From: Acanthornis magna
Taxonomy: Eukaryota > Chordata > Aves > Passeriformes > Acanthizidae
DNA length: 64,000 bases
Direction of reading: 5' to 3'
NCBI GenBank assembly: GCA_036785705.1
Contig: JAWUZG010000177.1
Span: forward strand, 1,674,001-1,738,000
Under the pieces are notes generated by a model. It was not told where the DNA came from, searched no databases, and worked only from the letters and a program-made list of their open reading frames with translations. The first letter of the stretch is position 1, and each line of letters starts with the position of its first letter. This document shows, in pieces, positions 35,229-46,775 of the stretch. The position numbers and the translations under genes are program-made.

Positions 35229-35914
35229 GAATGAGGCAATAATAGACACTGGGAAAACAAGGGGGGGTCCATGCTCTGCTATTTTCCTGGTTTTTGTCTT
35301 TTTTTTTGGGGGGGGGAACCTCTCGGACTAAAAGAACCTCATTTCATCGCCAAAGAAACACTGACTTGAAAAGCCACCGACATCTTCACAACGACGATAA
35401 AAAAATAATCATTAAAAAAAAATTCCATAAGTCGGAGAACCAGGATTGTTTCTATGGAAAGATCTCCCTCCCCTCGGAAAAAGGACTGAAGAACTGTATA
35501 CAAAGAACATTTGATAGGTTTGTTTTTTGTTTTGTTTTTCTTTTCCCCATATAAAACAAGTAAATACAAGAATCTGAAAACTCCCTCGAAGGCGGAGCGA
35601 GACGTGGAGAACTTGAACGGCCACTTGGAAAAATCATAATAAAAAACCCCCCAAAAACAAGCCCAGAAATGAAATCCCACGGGAAGTGCTCGGGGGGGGG
35701 TTGGTTGGGCACGAGGGTTTGGCCCCTGGGGATGGTGAGGAAAATCTGCCCCCCAAAAACACCCCCCCAAAAAGGCTTCTTTAACCCTCCTGGGAAGGGT
35801 TTTGGGATTAAAAACCGTGCTGGGAGCACAGGGCAGGACCGGGGATGGGGCGAGGGCTGGGGGGAGAGGGTCCCCCAAAGGGGAGGGTCTCGCTCGCATC
35901 CCCCATTGCAGCGG

Positions 35915-36985
35915 GGTGGGATGGGATGGGATGGGAGGGGATGGGAGGGGATGGTATGGGATGGGATGGGATGGGATCCATGGGATGGGATCCATGGGAT
36001 GGGATGGGATCCATGGGATGGGATGGGAGGGGATGGTATGGGATGGGATGGGATGGGATCCATGGGATGGGATGGGATGGGATGGGATGGGATGGGATGG
36101 GATCCATGGGATGGGATGGGATGGGATGGGATGGGATGGGAGGGGATGGGAGGGGATGGGATGGGATGGGATGGGATGGGATGGGATGGGATGGGGTGGG
36201 ATGGGATGGGATGGGATGGGATGGGATGGGATGGGATGGGATGGGGTGGGATGGGATGGGATGGGGTGGGATGGGATGGGATGGGATGGGATGGGATGGG
36301 ATCCATGGGATGGGATGGGATGGGATGGGATGGGATGGGATGGGATGGGAGGGGATGGGAGGGGATGGGAGGGGATGGGATGGGATGGGATGGGATGGGA
36401 TGGGATGGGATGGGGTGGGATGGGATGGGATGGGATGGGATGGGATGGGATGGGATGGGATGGGGTGGGATGGGATGGGATGGGATGGGATGGGATGGGA
36501 TGGGGTGGGGTGGGATGGGATGGGATCCATGGGATGGGATCCATGGGATGGGATGGCATTGGGGATGGGATGGCATTGGGGATGGGATGGGATGGCATTG
36601 GGGATGGGACGGGATGGGATGGGATGGGATGGCATTGGGGATGGGATGGGATCCATGGGATGGGAGGGGATGGGATGGGATGGGATGGGATGGGATGGGA
36701 TGGGATGGGATGGGATGGGATGGGAGGGGATGGGAGGGGATGGGATGGGATGGGATGGGATGGGAGGGGATGGGATGGGATGGGATGGGATGGGATGGGA
36801 TGGGATGGGATGGGATGGGATGGGAGGGGATGGGATGGGATGGGAGGGGATGGGATGGGATGGGATGGGATGGGATGGGAGGGGATGGGATGGGATGGGA
36901 TGGGATGGGATGGGAGGGGATGGGATCCATGGGATGGGATGGGATGGGAGGGGATGGGATGGGATCCATGGGATGGAAGGGGATG
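35915..36985. repeat. (GGGAT)n pentanucleotide array inside NRF1 3'UTR
   Basis: About 1.07 kb of GGGAT on the + strand, so the NRF1 transcript would carry (AUCCC)n. Interruptions are CCATGG (as GGGATCCATGGGAT), GGGAGGGGAT and, at 36550-36645, GGCATTGGGGAT. Very long open frames (over 400 codons on each strand) arise here and are not genes. Confidence 0.97.
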
Positions 36986-37939
36986 GGGCGGCGCGGGGAG
37001 CGGATGAGCCCCAGGGGCTCTTTGCCGAGGGAAATCCTGGGAACGCGGCGAGCGGGACGGGGGGACGCGGCCAGAGCCCCTTTGGAGGCGCTTCCGCTCC
37101 GGTCTAGAGCCACGAAATAATAATAATAACATCAACAACAACAATAATAATAATAACAAAGAAAAAAACGCAAGGATCCAAAACGGCAGGTACGTTTCGA
37201 GAGCAGAGAAGTAGGAACAGGTCTCCAGTGTGCACCAAGGGGAGCCGGGCGGGGCGCGGATCCTCCGGCAGGCGCGCGGCTCCTGGAAGAGCATCATCCC
37301 TTCGGGAGGTGGCCACCCCCCTGCAGTCACACATGCATTTTTATTTTTTTTTAGTATTTTTTTTTTTTTTTATTCCCAGGAGAGGAGTCTTTTTTTTTTT
37401 TTTCCCCCTCTTTCTTTTTCTTTCGTGGGTTTTTGTTGTTTGGGTTTTTCTTTCCGGGGTGGGTTTTTGGAATACAAAAGTCCATATTAAAATCTTTGAT
37501 ACCTAATCTGCTGCTGAGGGTGTCCTCGATGTCCCCTGGCCTCCTCCTGCTTGATCCCACGCTGGGGGGGAAAACGGGGCAAGAAAGGGTTGCTTTATTT
37601 TTATTTTCTTTTCAACCTCCTCGGAATCAAAAAGTCCCGTCACAATTTGGCTTCTCACTCCTCCGAGAGCAGAGTGGCACTAGAAAAATGCACTTTACAC
37701 ACATCCTCCACCGGGATTTGTTTTGTTTTGTTTTTTTCTATTTTTTCCGTTTAAAAAAAAAAAAAAGAAGACCAAAAAAAAAAGGAAAAAAAAAAAAAAA
37801 AGAAGAAGGTCAACAAAACCTTTCATTCCCAAAGCTGGGAGACTCAATGCCACCTGATTGCATCTCTGGAGAGGCGTAAAAAAATGAAGTCGCGTAAGAG
37901 ACGAGGAGAATCGCCACGATGCCGCCGCTCCGGGCGCCG

Positions 37940-38103
37940 TCACTGATCCAAGGTCACCACCTCCACCGCCTGCCCGTCCATGGTGACGGCCGTGTCCGCT
38001 ATCCTCGTGGTCACCGGCGCCATCGCCACCTGCACGGGGCCGTTGCCTTGGGCCAGGCTGGTCACCACGGTCTGGTACATGCTCACGGGGATCTGCACGA
38101 GGC
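37940..38103 (-). CDS. NRF1: NRF1, nuclear respiratory factor 1, terminal coding exon
   Basis: On the minus strand, acceptor TGTCCGCAG opens an exon that starts in the middle of a glycine codon. It encodes 53 residues, LVQIPVSMYQTVVTSLAQGN at the start and AVEVVTLDQ at the end, then TGA at 37942-37940. This is the C-terminus of NRF1, a bZIP-like homodimeric transcription factor that binds GCGCATGCGC-type sites in promoters of nuclear genes for mitochondrial function. The segment belongs to the transactivation region; the DNA-binding part is encoded upstream, outside the window. Compared with the mammalian end as I remember it, there are a few conservative changes (ADTA for SDSA, LDQ for LEQ). 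The exon converges on UBE2H. Confidence 0.96.
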
Positions 38104-38264
38104 CTGCGGACACACAAAGGGACAGCGGCGGCGTTGGCAGGGAAGGATGAGGCGCCGTGGGGTCCCTGGGGCTTTGGGGCTGCGTTTGTGCTGCTCCGGG
38201 GGTGGCTCTGGGGATGGTCGGAGCTCTCCCACCTGGAGGAGGGTCCTGAACGCTATAGAGAGGG

Positions 38265-38702
38265 GGAGATACTGCAGAGAGCCCAGAGGAGACCATGGAG
38301 ATGCTCCAGGGCTGGAGCTGCTCTGGAGCCAGGCTGGGAGAGCTGGGAATGTTCCCTGGAGAAGGGAAGGACACAGGGAGAGCTGCGAGCCCCTGGCAGG
38401 GCCTGAAGGGCTCCAGGAGAGCTGCAGAGGGACTGGGGACAAGGGCTGCAGGGACAGCACCCAGGGAATGGCTTGGCAGTGCCAGAGGGCAGGGCCAGAT
38501 GGGATCTTGGGAATTGGGAATTGCTGCCGGGGAGGGTGGGGAGGGGCTGGGCTGGAATTGCCAGAGCAGCTGTGGCTGCCCCTGGATCCCTGCAGTGTCC
38601 CAGGCCAGGCTGGACAGGGCTTGGAGCAGCCTGGGACAGTGGCAGGTGTCCCTGGATGGCTCTGAGGTCCCTCCCACCCAAACCATTCTGTGATTCTATC
38701 CA
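38265..38702 (+). mobile_element. CR1 LINE, 3' 440 bp
   Basis: It begins near ATGGAGATGCTCCAGGGCTG, contains CCTGGAGAAGGGAAGGACAC and ends CCCAAACCATTCTGTGATTC, the typical CR1 terminus. The segment at about 38390-38650 is nearly identical to the copies at 43.3 kb and 59.3 kb, so this subfamily was active recently. Orientation is opposite to NRF1. Confidence 0.9.
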
Positions 38703-38798
38703 TGGGAAATCAGCAATCAGGAAGGACAGTGGCTCCTGCCTGGCTGGGTCTGTGCTGGAAAAATCATTTGTGGCTTGGGGGCCTTGCCCTCCATGGAG

Positions 38799-38868
38799 CC
38801 GATGGGATGGGATGGGATGGGATGGGATGGGATGGGATGGGATGGGATGGGATGGGATGGGATGGGTG
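38799..38868. repeat. Short (GATGG)n array in NRF1 intron
   Basis: About 13 copies of the same pentamer and strand as the large array in the NRF1 3'UTR, about 1.8 kb away on the other side of the terminal exon. Confidence 0.95.
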
Positions 38869-39209
38869 GCAGCACCTCGGGGCCCACACCTCGGGGCTGT
38901 CCAGCTGCAGGGAGAGAGAATAAGGATGAGGAGAAAAGGAATGAGATGATCTGTGGAGGAGGAACACAAAGCCGCTCTGTTTTGGGATGGTACAAAGGGA
39001 CCTGCACAGCCGAACCCATCAGGCTGTGTTTTCCTGGGGGCAGGGAATGCTCCCACCCCACAGCCCTGCAGGGATCCCCCACTGACAAGGAACACACTTC
39101 CCAAATGCATTTTCCACTTGGTACGTCCAGAACTGGGAACTGTGGGGCTGAGGAAGGGATACATTTGGCTTCTCCCATCTCCTGTAGCTCTGCAGGTCAC
39201 TCACACCCC

Positions 39210-40270
39210 TCCCCACCGGTGGCACACGGGAGGATCCCATTGCTGTGCTACAACCATGATCCCACACAATTCCCTTGATTCCAGCTCCCTCTCCATCCCC
39301 GCTGGGTCCTTTGGAGGATCCCATTGGTGTGCATCCATGAGCCGTGGTACAACCATGATCCCACTCAATTCCTTTGATTCCAGCCCCTCTCCATCCCTGC
39401 TGGGTCCTTTGGAGGATCCCATCACTGCGGTACAACGACTCCAACACAATTCCCTTGATTCCAGCCCCTCTCCATCCCCACCGGGTCCTTTAGAGATCCT
39501 ACTGCTGCACATCCATGAGCTGTGGTACAACCACACCAACAAAAATCCCTTCCTCCAGCTCCCTCTCCATCCGTGCCGTGTCATTTGGAGGATCCCATGC
39601 TGCGGCACAACCACAATCCAACACAATTCCCTTGATTCCAGCCCCTCTCCATCCCCGCCGGGTCCCTTGGAGGATCCCATTGCTGCGGCACAACCACAAT
39701 CCAACACAATTCCCTTGATTCCAGCCCCCCTCCATCCCCGCCGGGTCCTTTGGAGGATCCCATGCTGCGGCACAACCACAATCCAACACAATTCCCTTGA
39801 TTCCAGCTCCCTCTCCATCCCCGCCGGGTCCTTTGGAGGATCTCATTGGTGTACATCCATGAGCCGTGGTACAACCATGATCCCACACAATTCCCTTGAT
39901 TCCAGCCCCTCTCCATCCCCACCAGGTCCTTTGGAGATCCCACTGCTGCACATCCCTGAGCTGTGGTACAACCACACCAACAAAAATCCCTTCCTCCAGC
40001 CCCCTCTCCATCCCTGCCGGGTCCTTTGGAGGATCCCATTGCTGTGCTACAACCACAATCCAACACAATTCCCTTGATTCCAGCCCCTCTCCATCCCTGC
40101 CGGGTCATTTGGAGGATCCCATGCTGCAGCACAACCACTCCAACACAATTCCCTTGATTCCAGCTCCCTCTCCATCCCCGCCGGGTCCTTTGGAGGATCC
40201 CATTTCTGCGGCACAACCACAATCCAACACAATTCCCTTGATTCCAGCCCCTCTCCATCCCCGCGGGTCC
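39210..40270. repeat. 82-110-bp minisatellite with 441-bp higher-order period
   Basis: Units contain CACAATTCCCTTGATTCCAG, CCCTCTCCATCCCCGCCGGG and TCCTTTGGAGGATCCCAT. A variant with ACAACCACACCAACAAAAAT occurs at 39527 and again at 39968, showing that blocks of several units were duplicated together. Confidence 0.93.
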
Positions 40271-41849
40271 TTCTCCCCTCGCACCCACACAGGGAAGGGG
40301 CACTGTGGGACCAACACACCCTGGCCATGCCAAACTCGCTGCTGGCACTGGCTCCAGGCTCTCACACAGGTGTGCTCACACAAAACAGAGAAAGGAAAGC
40401 AAACCCCTCTCTCAGCCCTTCCCCAGTCGTGGATGGGTCTGGCAGAGCAGGAACACCTTTTCCCAAGGGTGGCTCAGCTGCAGGAAGGGATCAGATGCCT
40501 CCAGGCTGAGGCTGGAGCTGGCAAAGCTTCGAGCTGGGAGGAAAGGGCTGCGATGACAAACGCAGTGAGTCCTGGTGAGCCCGGAAACAACAGCCAAGGT
40601 GACAACAAAACAACGAGGCCCCTGAGGGTTACTGCGATGGGAACGCTGAAAAGAGGTGTAAAAACCAGCAAGGAGCACTCAGCAGAGCCAGGCAGGGGAG
40701 GGGAATGGCAAATCTGGCAGGCTGGGAAGAGAAACTTCATCATTCTACTCTGGTATGGTCCTGGTACCCACCTCCACCTGCGGCTTGGCCAAGTGGGATT
40801 TGAACAAGAGAGATAATTCAGACATTTCAGAATCTACCCACACCTCTGCTGGGGGGAAAACCAGCTTTTTGAGGTCAATAAATCCTCCCAGCAGCAGCCC
40901 TGCCACCACACCAGGTTCCCGAGCGGGGCTTTCCCGAAAAAGCAGCGCAATCCCTTCGGGCCGAGGCGCGGGGAGCAGAGCTCGGCCCCGCCAAGGGCAC
41001 TCGTTTGGTAACGCAAGGCGGCTCCGTGTCCTCGGATAACTCCGTGCACAGACAGGAAAGCTTAGGAGCTAATCATGCTGACCAGGTGGGTGACCCCGGC
41101 GCAGCCCAGCGCGCTCCAGCTCCTCCCGCATCCCTCCCCTCGGGGTCCTGGAGCGCTCCGTGGGGTGAGCAGTGCCCTGATCCCCCTGAAGCCAGAGGGG
41201 TCATGGCCACATTCCCCAAGCCCAGCCAGGGAATTTGTCCCCTGGTTGGCTGTTCAGCGCTGGCTGCCACGAACGGCGCAGTCGGGAGGAGGTTCCAGGG
41301 TGCTTTCTGGTCGGTGGCAATTCCAGGCAACAAGAGACTGAAATGAGAGCTCAGGCTCAGCCCTCCTGGGGAAAATCTCCTGCCAGACCCCTCAGGAGAA
41401 CACAGCCCATCCCAGTTTAAGCAGGACCTGGAGATCTGGCCTGGGATGCTCCTCAAATCCCTGCTCCAGACCAACAAGCCAACTAAGCCCTTTGGGTTGC
41501 TTGGGCTGTTAACCCAGAGGCGATCAAACGACACATGGACAAGGCAAGGAGCAGAGTCACCACCACCCCACGGGCCACAGACCACGCCATGTCCAACCTT
41601 TGACCCCTCCACGCTGTCCAAACGGGCCAAAACATGATGGTGAGCCCTGAACACCCAACCGGGGCCTTGGGGAAGGATGAATTAATTCCCACAAGGCTTG
41701 GCCAAGCCTGGCCACCTCCGGGAGCGCGCGGGAGAGCGGGGAAGTGTCCGTGAGAGACGACGCCGTGCAGATCCCTTTCTGCATGGGATTAACGCAAATC
41801 GCCTCAGCAGATGACGTAGCAGCCCTTCCTGCCAGGGGTGGAAACGAAG

Positions 41850-42080
41850 CGAGGGAGGAGAGGGCTGGAAAGTCTGCTGTGCATTAGAGCAGAGCTGATC
41901 GCCCTTGGGAGAGAGACGATTAAAGCACTGAGATGCTGTAATCAGGTCTGGGATTGGCCCCGCGCTGCATCTGCTCAGACCTGCGCCCTGATTAGCCCTA
42001 ATCTAGCTGGCATATGTTAATCTAAAGCATGGATTTCAGACCTTTTCAATTGTATTAAAAACAGGAAATCCATTAGACAA
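41850..42080. other. Candidate conserved non-coding element
   Basis: Single-copy, AT-balanced sequence unlike the surrounding DNA. It contains CCTGATTAGCCCTAATCTAG, ATGTTAATCTAAAGC and several other TAATC/GATTA cores, the type bound by OTX/CRX-class homeodomain proteins. Conservation cannot be seen from one sequence. Confidence 0.35.
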
Positions 42081-43271
42081 GAAAAACCCAAAAACCCAAA
42101 CCAACTTCTCAAGTCTTTGGAAAATACATTTGTGCCAAGGAAGCGGAGCCGGGGTGGGGAGCGGTGCGAGGAACGGGGCAGGGATAGGGGATCCCACTGG
42201 ATCCCGAGGCTGCCCAGAGCAGCTCCTGCCTGGGGAGGAACGGCAGAACGAGTGAGGGATCGCACACAGAGCAGCACAAACCACGGCCACCGGCTCCTGG
42301 GGGACACAGCCCTGCCTTTCCTCCCTGAGGCCACCCAAAAAGCCCCTGGGAAGGAGCAGTGGGGCCTCCTGAGAGTCACCCATTCCTCAGCCCCTGCCAG
42401 CTCCTCCCGTCCTCAGGGGGGATGAGGAGCCAGCCCCAGCACCCAGGCCTGCCTCTCACTCACCTGCCACATCCTAGAGACATTTCTGGGGAGGATCAGC
42501 TGCCTCCGGTGGGAAGGAGGGACAGCATGGCCGGTGACAGCCACTGGGGAACGGGGAGGACACGAGGGTGGCGAAGGGAGGAGAGCCCCAGAAGGCCTTA
42601 GGGGTTGGGATGGCCACCACGGACCAAAGGATTGGAGTCGATCGACTCCGAGACGGCTGCAGTCGGACTCTAAGGCCAAGTCAGATGATATCTGCAGCTG
42701 TATTTCAGCTGGGGGGCTGTGATGCGCAGAGGAGAGGATGAAACTCCTGCTGCCTCAGCACAGAGGAGGTTTCAGCTGATGGAAGAGCAAGGCTAGAGGT
42801 CAGGATCGACCTGAGACCAGAGAGACACAGGATTCAGAGGTGAAAGGTCACGCGATGTCTGATAAAATCTCACCTGGCACGGAGCTTAACAGCGTAAGAA
42901 CACCTGTATTGATCCTAAATTGCAGGTGACTCCACTGAACCACCACAAAGGGCTTTGGGGAGCAAGGCTGGGATGATTCCGTGCCCAGGGAATGGGCGTC
43001 AAGGATCAGAAGTGCCTTGGACATGTGGACTCTGGGATGCTCAGGGGACAGGGGTCACCTGCTCTGGTTTCTGCCTTGCTTTAACACCTCCTCAGCCCTG
43101 AGATCACAGCGAGTGCAACGTGGACAAGTCTTTGGCTTCAGCTCATTCCCAGTCCTTCAGGATATGGAATATTGGCCTGCTCAGGGACACAAGACATCCT
43201 GACTTCTTCTGCTACCTCAGGTTGAGTCCATCCTCATCTCCCACTCAGCGTCTGGCAGTTTAAAGAGGCTC

Positions 43272-43655
43272 AGGCCATGGAATCATGGAATGGTTTGGGT
43301 GGGAAGGGATTTTAAACATCATCCCATTCCACCCCTGCCATGGCAGGGACACCTGCCACTGTCCCAGGCTGCTCCAAGCCCTGTCCAGCCTGGCCTGGGA
43401 CACTGCAGGGATCCAGGGGCAGCCACAGCTGCTCTGGCAATTCCAGCCCAGCCCCTCCCCACCCTCCCCGGCAGCAATTCCCAATTCCCAAGATCCCATC
43501 TGGCCCTGCCCTCTGGCACTGCCAAGCCATTCCCTGTGTGCTGTCCCTGCAGCCCTTGTCCCCAGTCCCTCTGCAGCTCTCCTGGAGCCCTTCAGGCCCT
43601 GCCAGGGGCTCAGAGCTCTCCCTGTGTCCTTCCCTTCTCCAGGCTGGACCCCCCC
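43272..43655 (-). mobile_element. CR1 LINE, 3' 380 bp
   Basis: It starts with GGAATCATGGAATGGTTTGG (complement of the CR1 end) and runs through GGGACACTGCAGGGATCCAG to CCTTCTCCAGG. It is nearly identical to the 38.3 kb copy in opposite orientation. Confidence 0.9.
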
Positions 43656-43711
43656 AGCAGCTCCACATCCTTCTGCTGCTGGGGTCTCCCGAGCTGGAGG
43701 CAGCTCTGCAG

Positions 43712-43886
43712 TGAGGGTGAGGGCAGGGCACAGGTGGACAGTCCCTCCCCTGACCTGGGGTGAGGGCAGGGCACAGGTGGACAGTCCCTCCCCTGACCTG
43801 GGGTGAGGGCAGGGCACAGGTGGACAGTCCCTCCCCTGACCTGGGGTGAGGGCAGGGCACAGGTGGACAGTCCCTCCCCTGACCTG
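43712..43886. repeat. 43-bp tandem repeat, 4 copies
   Basis: Units of GGTGAGGGCAGGGCACAGGT then GGACAGTCCCTCCCCTGACC are essentially identical, so the expansion is recent. Confidence 0.95.
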
Positions 43887-44866
43887 CTGCCCACGCTGTG
43901 GGATGAGCCCTGGGCTCTGTTGGCTTTCTGCACATCTGCCCGTGGGGTTCCACATCCAAACGCCAAGAGAACGAATAAACCTGGAGATCTCAGCCCAGGT
44001 GTGAGGCAATGATCTCAGGCAGGGTTGGGAGATGCTGGAACGGCAGTGCAGATCCTGCCACCACAAAGTGGCGTCAGTGACGGAGCCAGCCCGAGGAACC
44101 TGGGACAAAGCCCTGTCTGGAGCTGGACTGGGGACACTGAGCTGGGACCTGGCAGCACGTGGGATGGAAGGCCTTCTGCCATGAGTCCTGGGAAGGTCTG
44201 GCACGTCCTGCTGACAGCAGCAGTGGGAATTCACAGCTGGTTCTGCGAGCCTTGAAACGTACCCAGGGCAGAAATGTCCCGGCTCGCACCAAGACAGAGC
44301 TGTCTCAACAACGTGGATGGACAACATGGACATTCAGTGCGGCACCCTGAACGATCCACCTTCACGTGAAATCCCCAAAGCCACGTGGAATGGCTGGGAA
44401 GAATGGAGTAGTGTGTGATTTCATGGAGTGAGGGACAGCCTCTTGGCTCCTCTGGTGAACGTCCTGGCCTGACCCTCTGCACCACAGGAAGGAACGGCAG
44501 GACCTTGCATGAAACCTTTTCCATTCGGAGCCCAAACAGGAGCCCAAGACCAAAGCCCTGGAGGCTGAGGAGGACTTTGCAGGAACCAGCTCCACTCTTG
44601 ACCAGACAACAGCAACCACTGTCACCCTGCTGAACACCAACGCGAGAACAGAAAAAGCATTTCCTTCAGAAAGTGCAAAAGCCTCTTCTTTGGTAGAGCA
44701 ACGACAATGTCTGGGAATGATCAGAGAGCTGATCTGCCAAGGCAAAGTCCCATGGGAACAGGGAAGGGGAGGGCTGGGAGCAAGAGCAAGGCAAGAGGAG
44801 AAGCACTCCCCTGTGGCTCCTGCACCAGGGGACCAGGAGTCAGCCTGAGCCAGGATCACCCCAAGG

Positions 44867-45066
44867 GGGAAAGGGGAGAGGGTAAAACCTCAACACAAAC
44901 CTTCAAACCTTCAATCAAACCTTCCCTCGTGTGTCAGGGAGGGAACCAGGAGTCCTGGCAGAGCTCAGCCCAAGCCAGGATCACCCACGGGGGGAAGGGG
45001 AGAGGGTAAAACCTCAACACAAACCCTCAGACCTTCAATCAAACCTTCCCTCGTGTGTCAGGGAGG
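44867..45066. repeat. 124-bp tandem duplication
   Basis: GGTAAAACCTCAACACAAAC at 44881 recurs at 45005. Both are followed by TTCAATCAAACCTTCCCTCG. Confidence 0.9.
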
Positions 45067-46624
45067 AATTCAGGAGTGATTCTGGAGCTGTCACCTGAGG
45101 GGAGTCCATGGCTCTGCAGCTGCGACATCACAAGAAATGCTGCTCAGGCCACGGAGGAGCAGGGACAGGTCTGCAGTGGTGAACAGCACAGAATTATTGC
45201 TCTTGGGAAGGCTTTCATGGACAAAATGGAAAACGCACAAGGACTTGAGCGATCACCTCGGAGCCCCTGAGAGAGCACAGGACATTGGTTTTTAGCATGG
45301 CAACATCTAAAAAGAGTGGAATTTTCCACTGGATTTCCTTGGCTGTTGATGTCCAGCTCATTCAGAGGACTTTGTTCCCATCAGCGCTGAAGGGAAAGCA
45401 GAACAAACCGTGCTGAGCACCATCCTGCAGAGCCTCTCACAGGAGAGACTCCTGCACCTTCCCTTCCCCTCCTCCGGAGGCACGGGCTGAGGAATCCAGC
45501 CGGAATTCCTGTGCTCAGGAATGCACCACAGGGCCCTAGCACACAGGGCAGCAGATGCCATCCCATCGCCACCTTCCTCTCGGAGACTTCTGAGGACGCG
45601 ATGGAGGAATTCTCATCAACGATTCAAAATGAGCAGATCTTAACACACAGAAATCGAGCAGGGAAATGAAAAACACAATAGAAGTCAAGGCAGAGGACCT
45701 CCAGAAAATGGAATGTCTGCCCTTGGTGGGCAGCACAAGGAAAAGGCACTCTGGTCTGCACTCTGTGAATACATCAAGGCTGACGCAGGTAAGTCGGGAA
45801 TATTCATCTTTCCTGATTGCCTTTTTCCTAGTGGGACACAGGAGAGACGAGCTCGAGGTGCAGCATGGAAACTGCACTTAGGAGGTGGGAAAAGCCCCAG
45901 AGAGCAGCTGAACGTCAGGCTGGTGACACTCTGGAGCTCAGGCTCCATCCCTGGAGGCCTTCCAGAGGTGAGACTGAGGCTGGCCTGGCTGGCCCTACAG
46001 AAAGGCGTTGGTCCTACAGAATCCTGGAGCAAAGAGCATCCCTGTCCTCACCAACTCAGTGCTGGAGACCACCTGGAGTGCTGCTGTTGACACTGCTCTG
46101 CACAAACATTAAAATGTCCCACAAAAATGGATTTTTATTCGATTTTTCCTTCGCCTGGGAACCTGGTTTGCCAAGACTTTTGGAAAATATCATCTTGACC
46201 ACCTCCCTTCTGGGGGACTGACCGGAAAGGCCTTCAGGAGGTGGAGGGGAGGACAGGCCACGGGCACAAGGTGTATTTTCAGGAGGATAAATCAGTTCTC
46301 TAATGAGTTCCTACCGCGACAGCCGAAATGAGAGCTCTCAAAGTCACGTGTTGCCCTGACAAATCCTAAACTGCCGAACCAAACGTGTCCTGTAAGGCTC
46401 GAGGTGTTGACGTGACACCGTGGAAGGGACTTCACCCAAAGCCAAGCTCCGAAAAAAAGCACGTCAGGAATCCCACCACACTCAGCAGTGACAGAGGAGC
46501 AGAAGACATCTCTCAACACAGTTTAAGATAAGATGAACTCCTGAAAGCTCAGCTCCCCATCTCACACCTCCTCAGCCGCAAGAGCATCGGTGATTAACTC
46601 AAATTAGACATCTCTCAGGATGAT

Positions 46625-46775
46625 AATTGGAAGGGTTTTTCCCATCAGGAATGGCTCAGTGTCCAAGGCCAGGGTGGACGGGGCTTGGAGCACCCTAGGG
46701 TGGTGGAAGGTGTGGGTGGAACTGGGCGATCTTTGGTCCCTTCCGACCCAAGCCAGTGTGGATTCTGTAATATCA
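46625..46775 (+). mobile_element. CR1 LINE 3'-end fragment
   Basis: GTCCAAGGCCAGGGTGGACG and GGTCCCTTCCGACCCAAGCC match the CR1 3' region with older divergence. Confidence 0.75.

Larger units (their letters stand above)
35205..37939 (-). other. NRF1: NRF1 3'UTR (about 2.7 kb)
   Basis: The region follows the NRF1 stop codon on the minus strand and runs to the AATAAA whose complement is at 35223-35228. It includes T- and A-rich stretches at 37330-37810 and 35280-35660 that look like ordinary UTR. An ATAATAATA-type run lies at 37118-37160, and the large GGGAT array is in the middle. The end is inferred from the signal. Confidence 0.65.

Noticed and set aside
35339..37330. Frames of 400-663 codons encoding PSHPI or MGWDG repeats.
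   Set aside because: Pure GGGAT pentamer translation within the NRF1 3'UTR.
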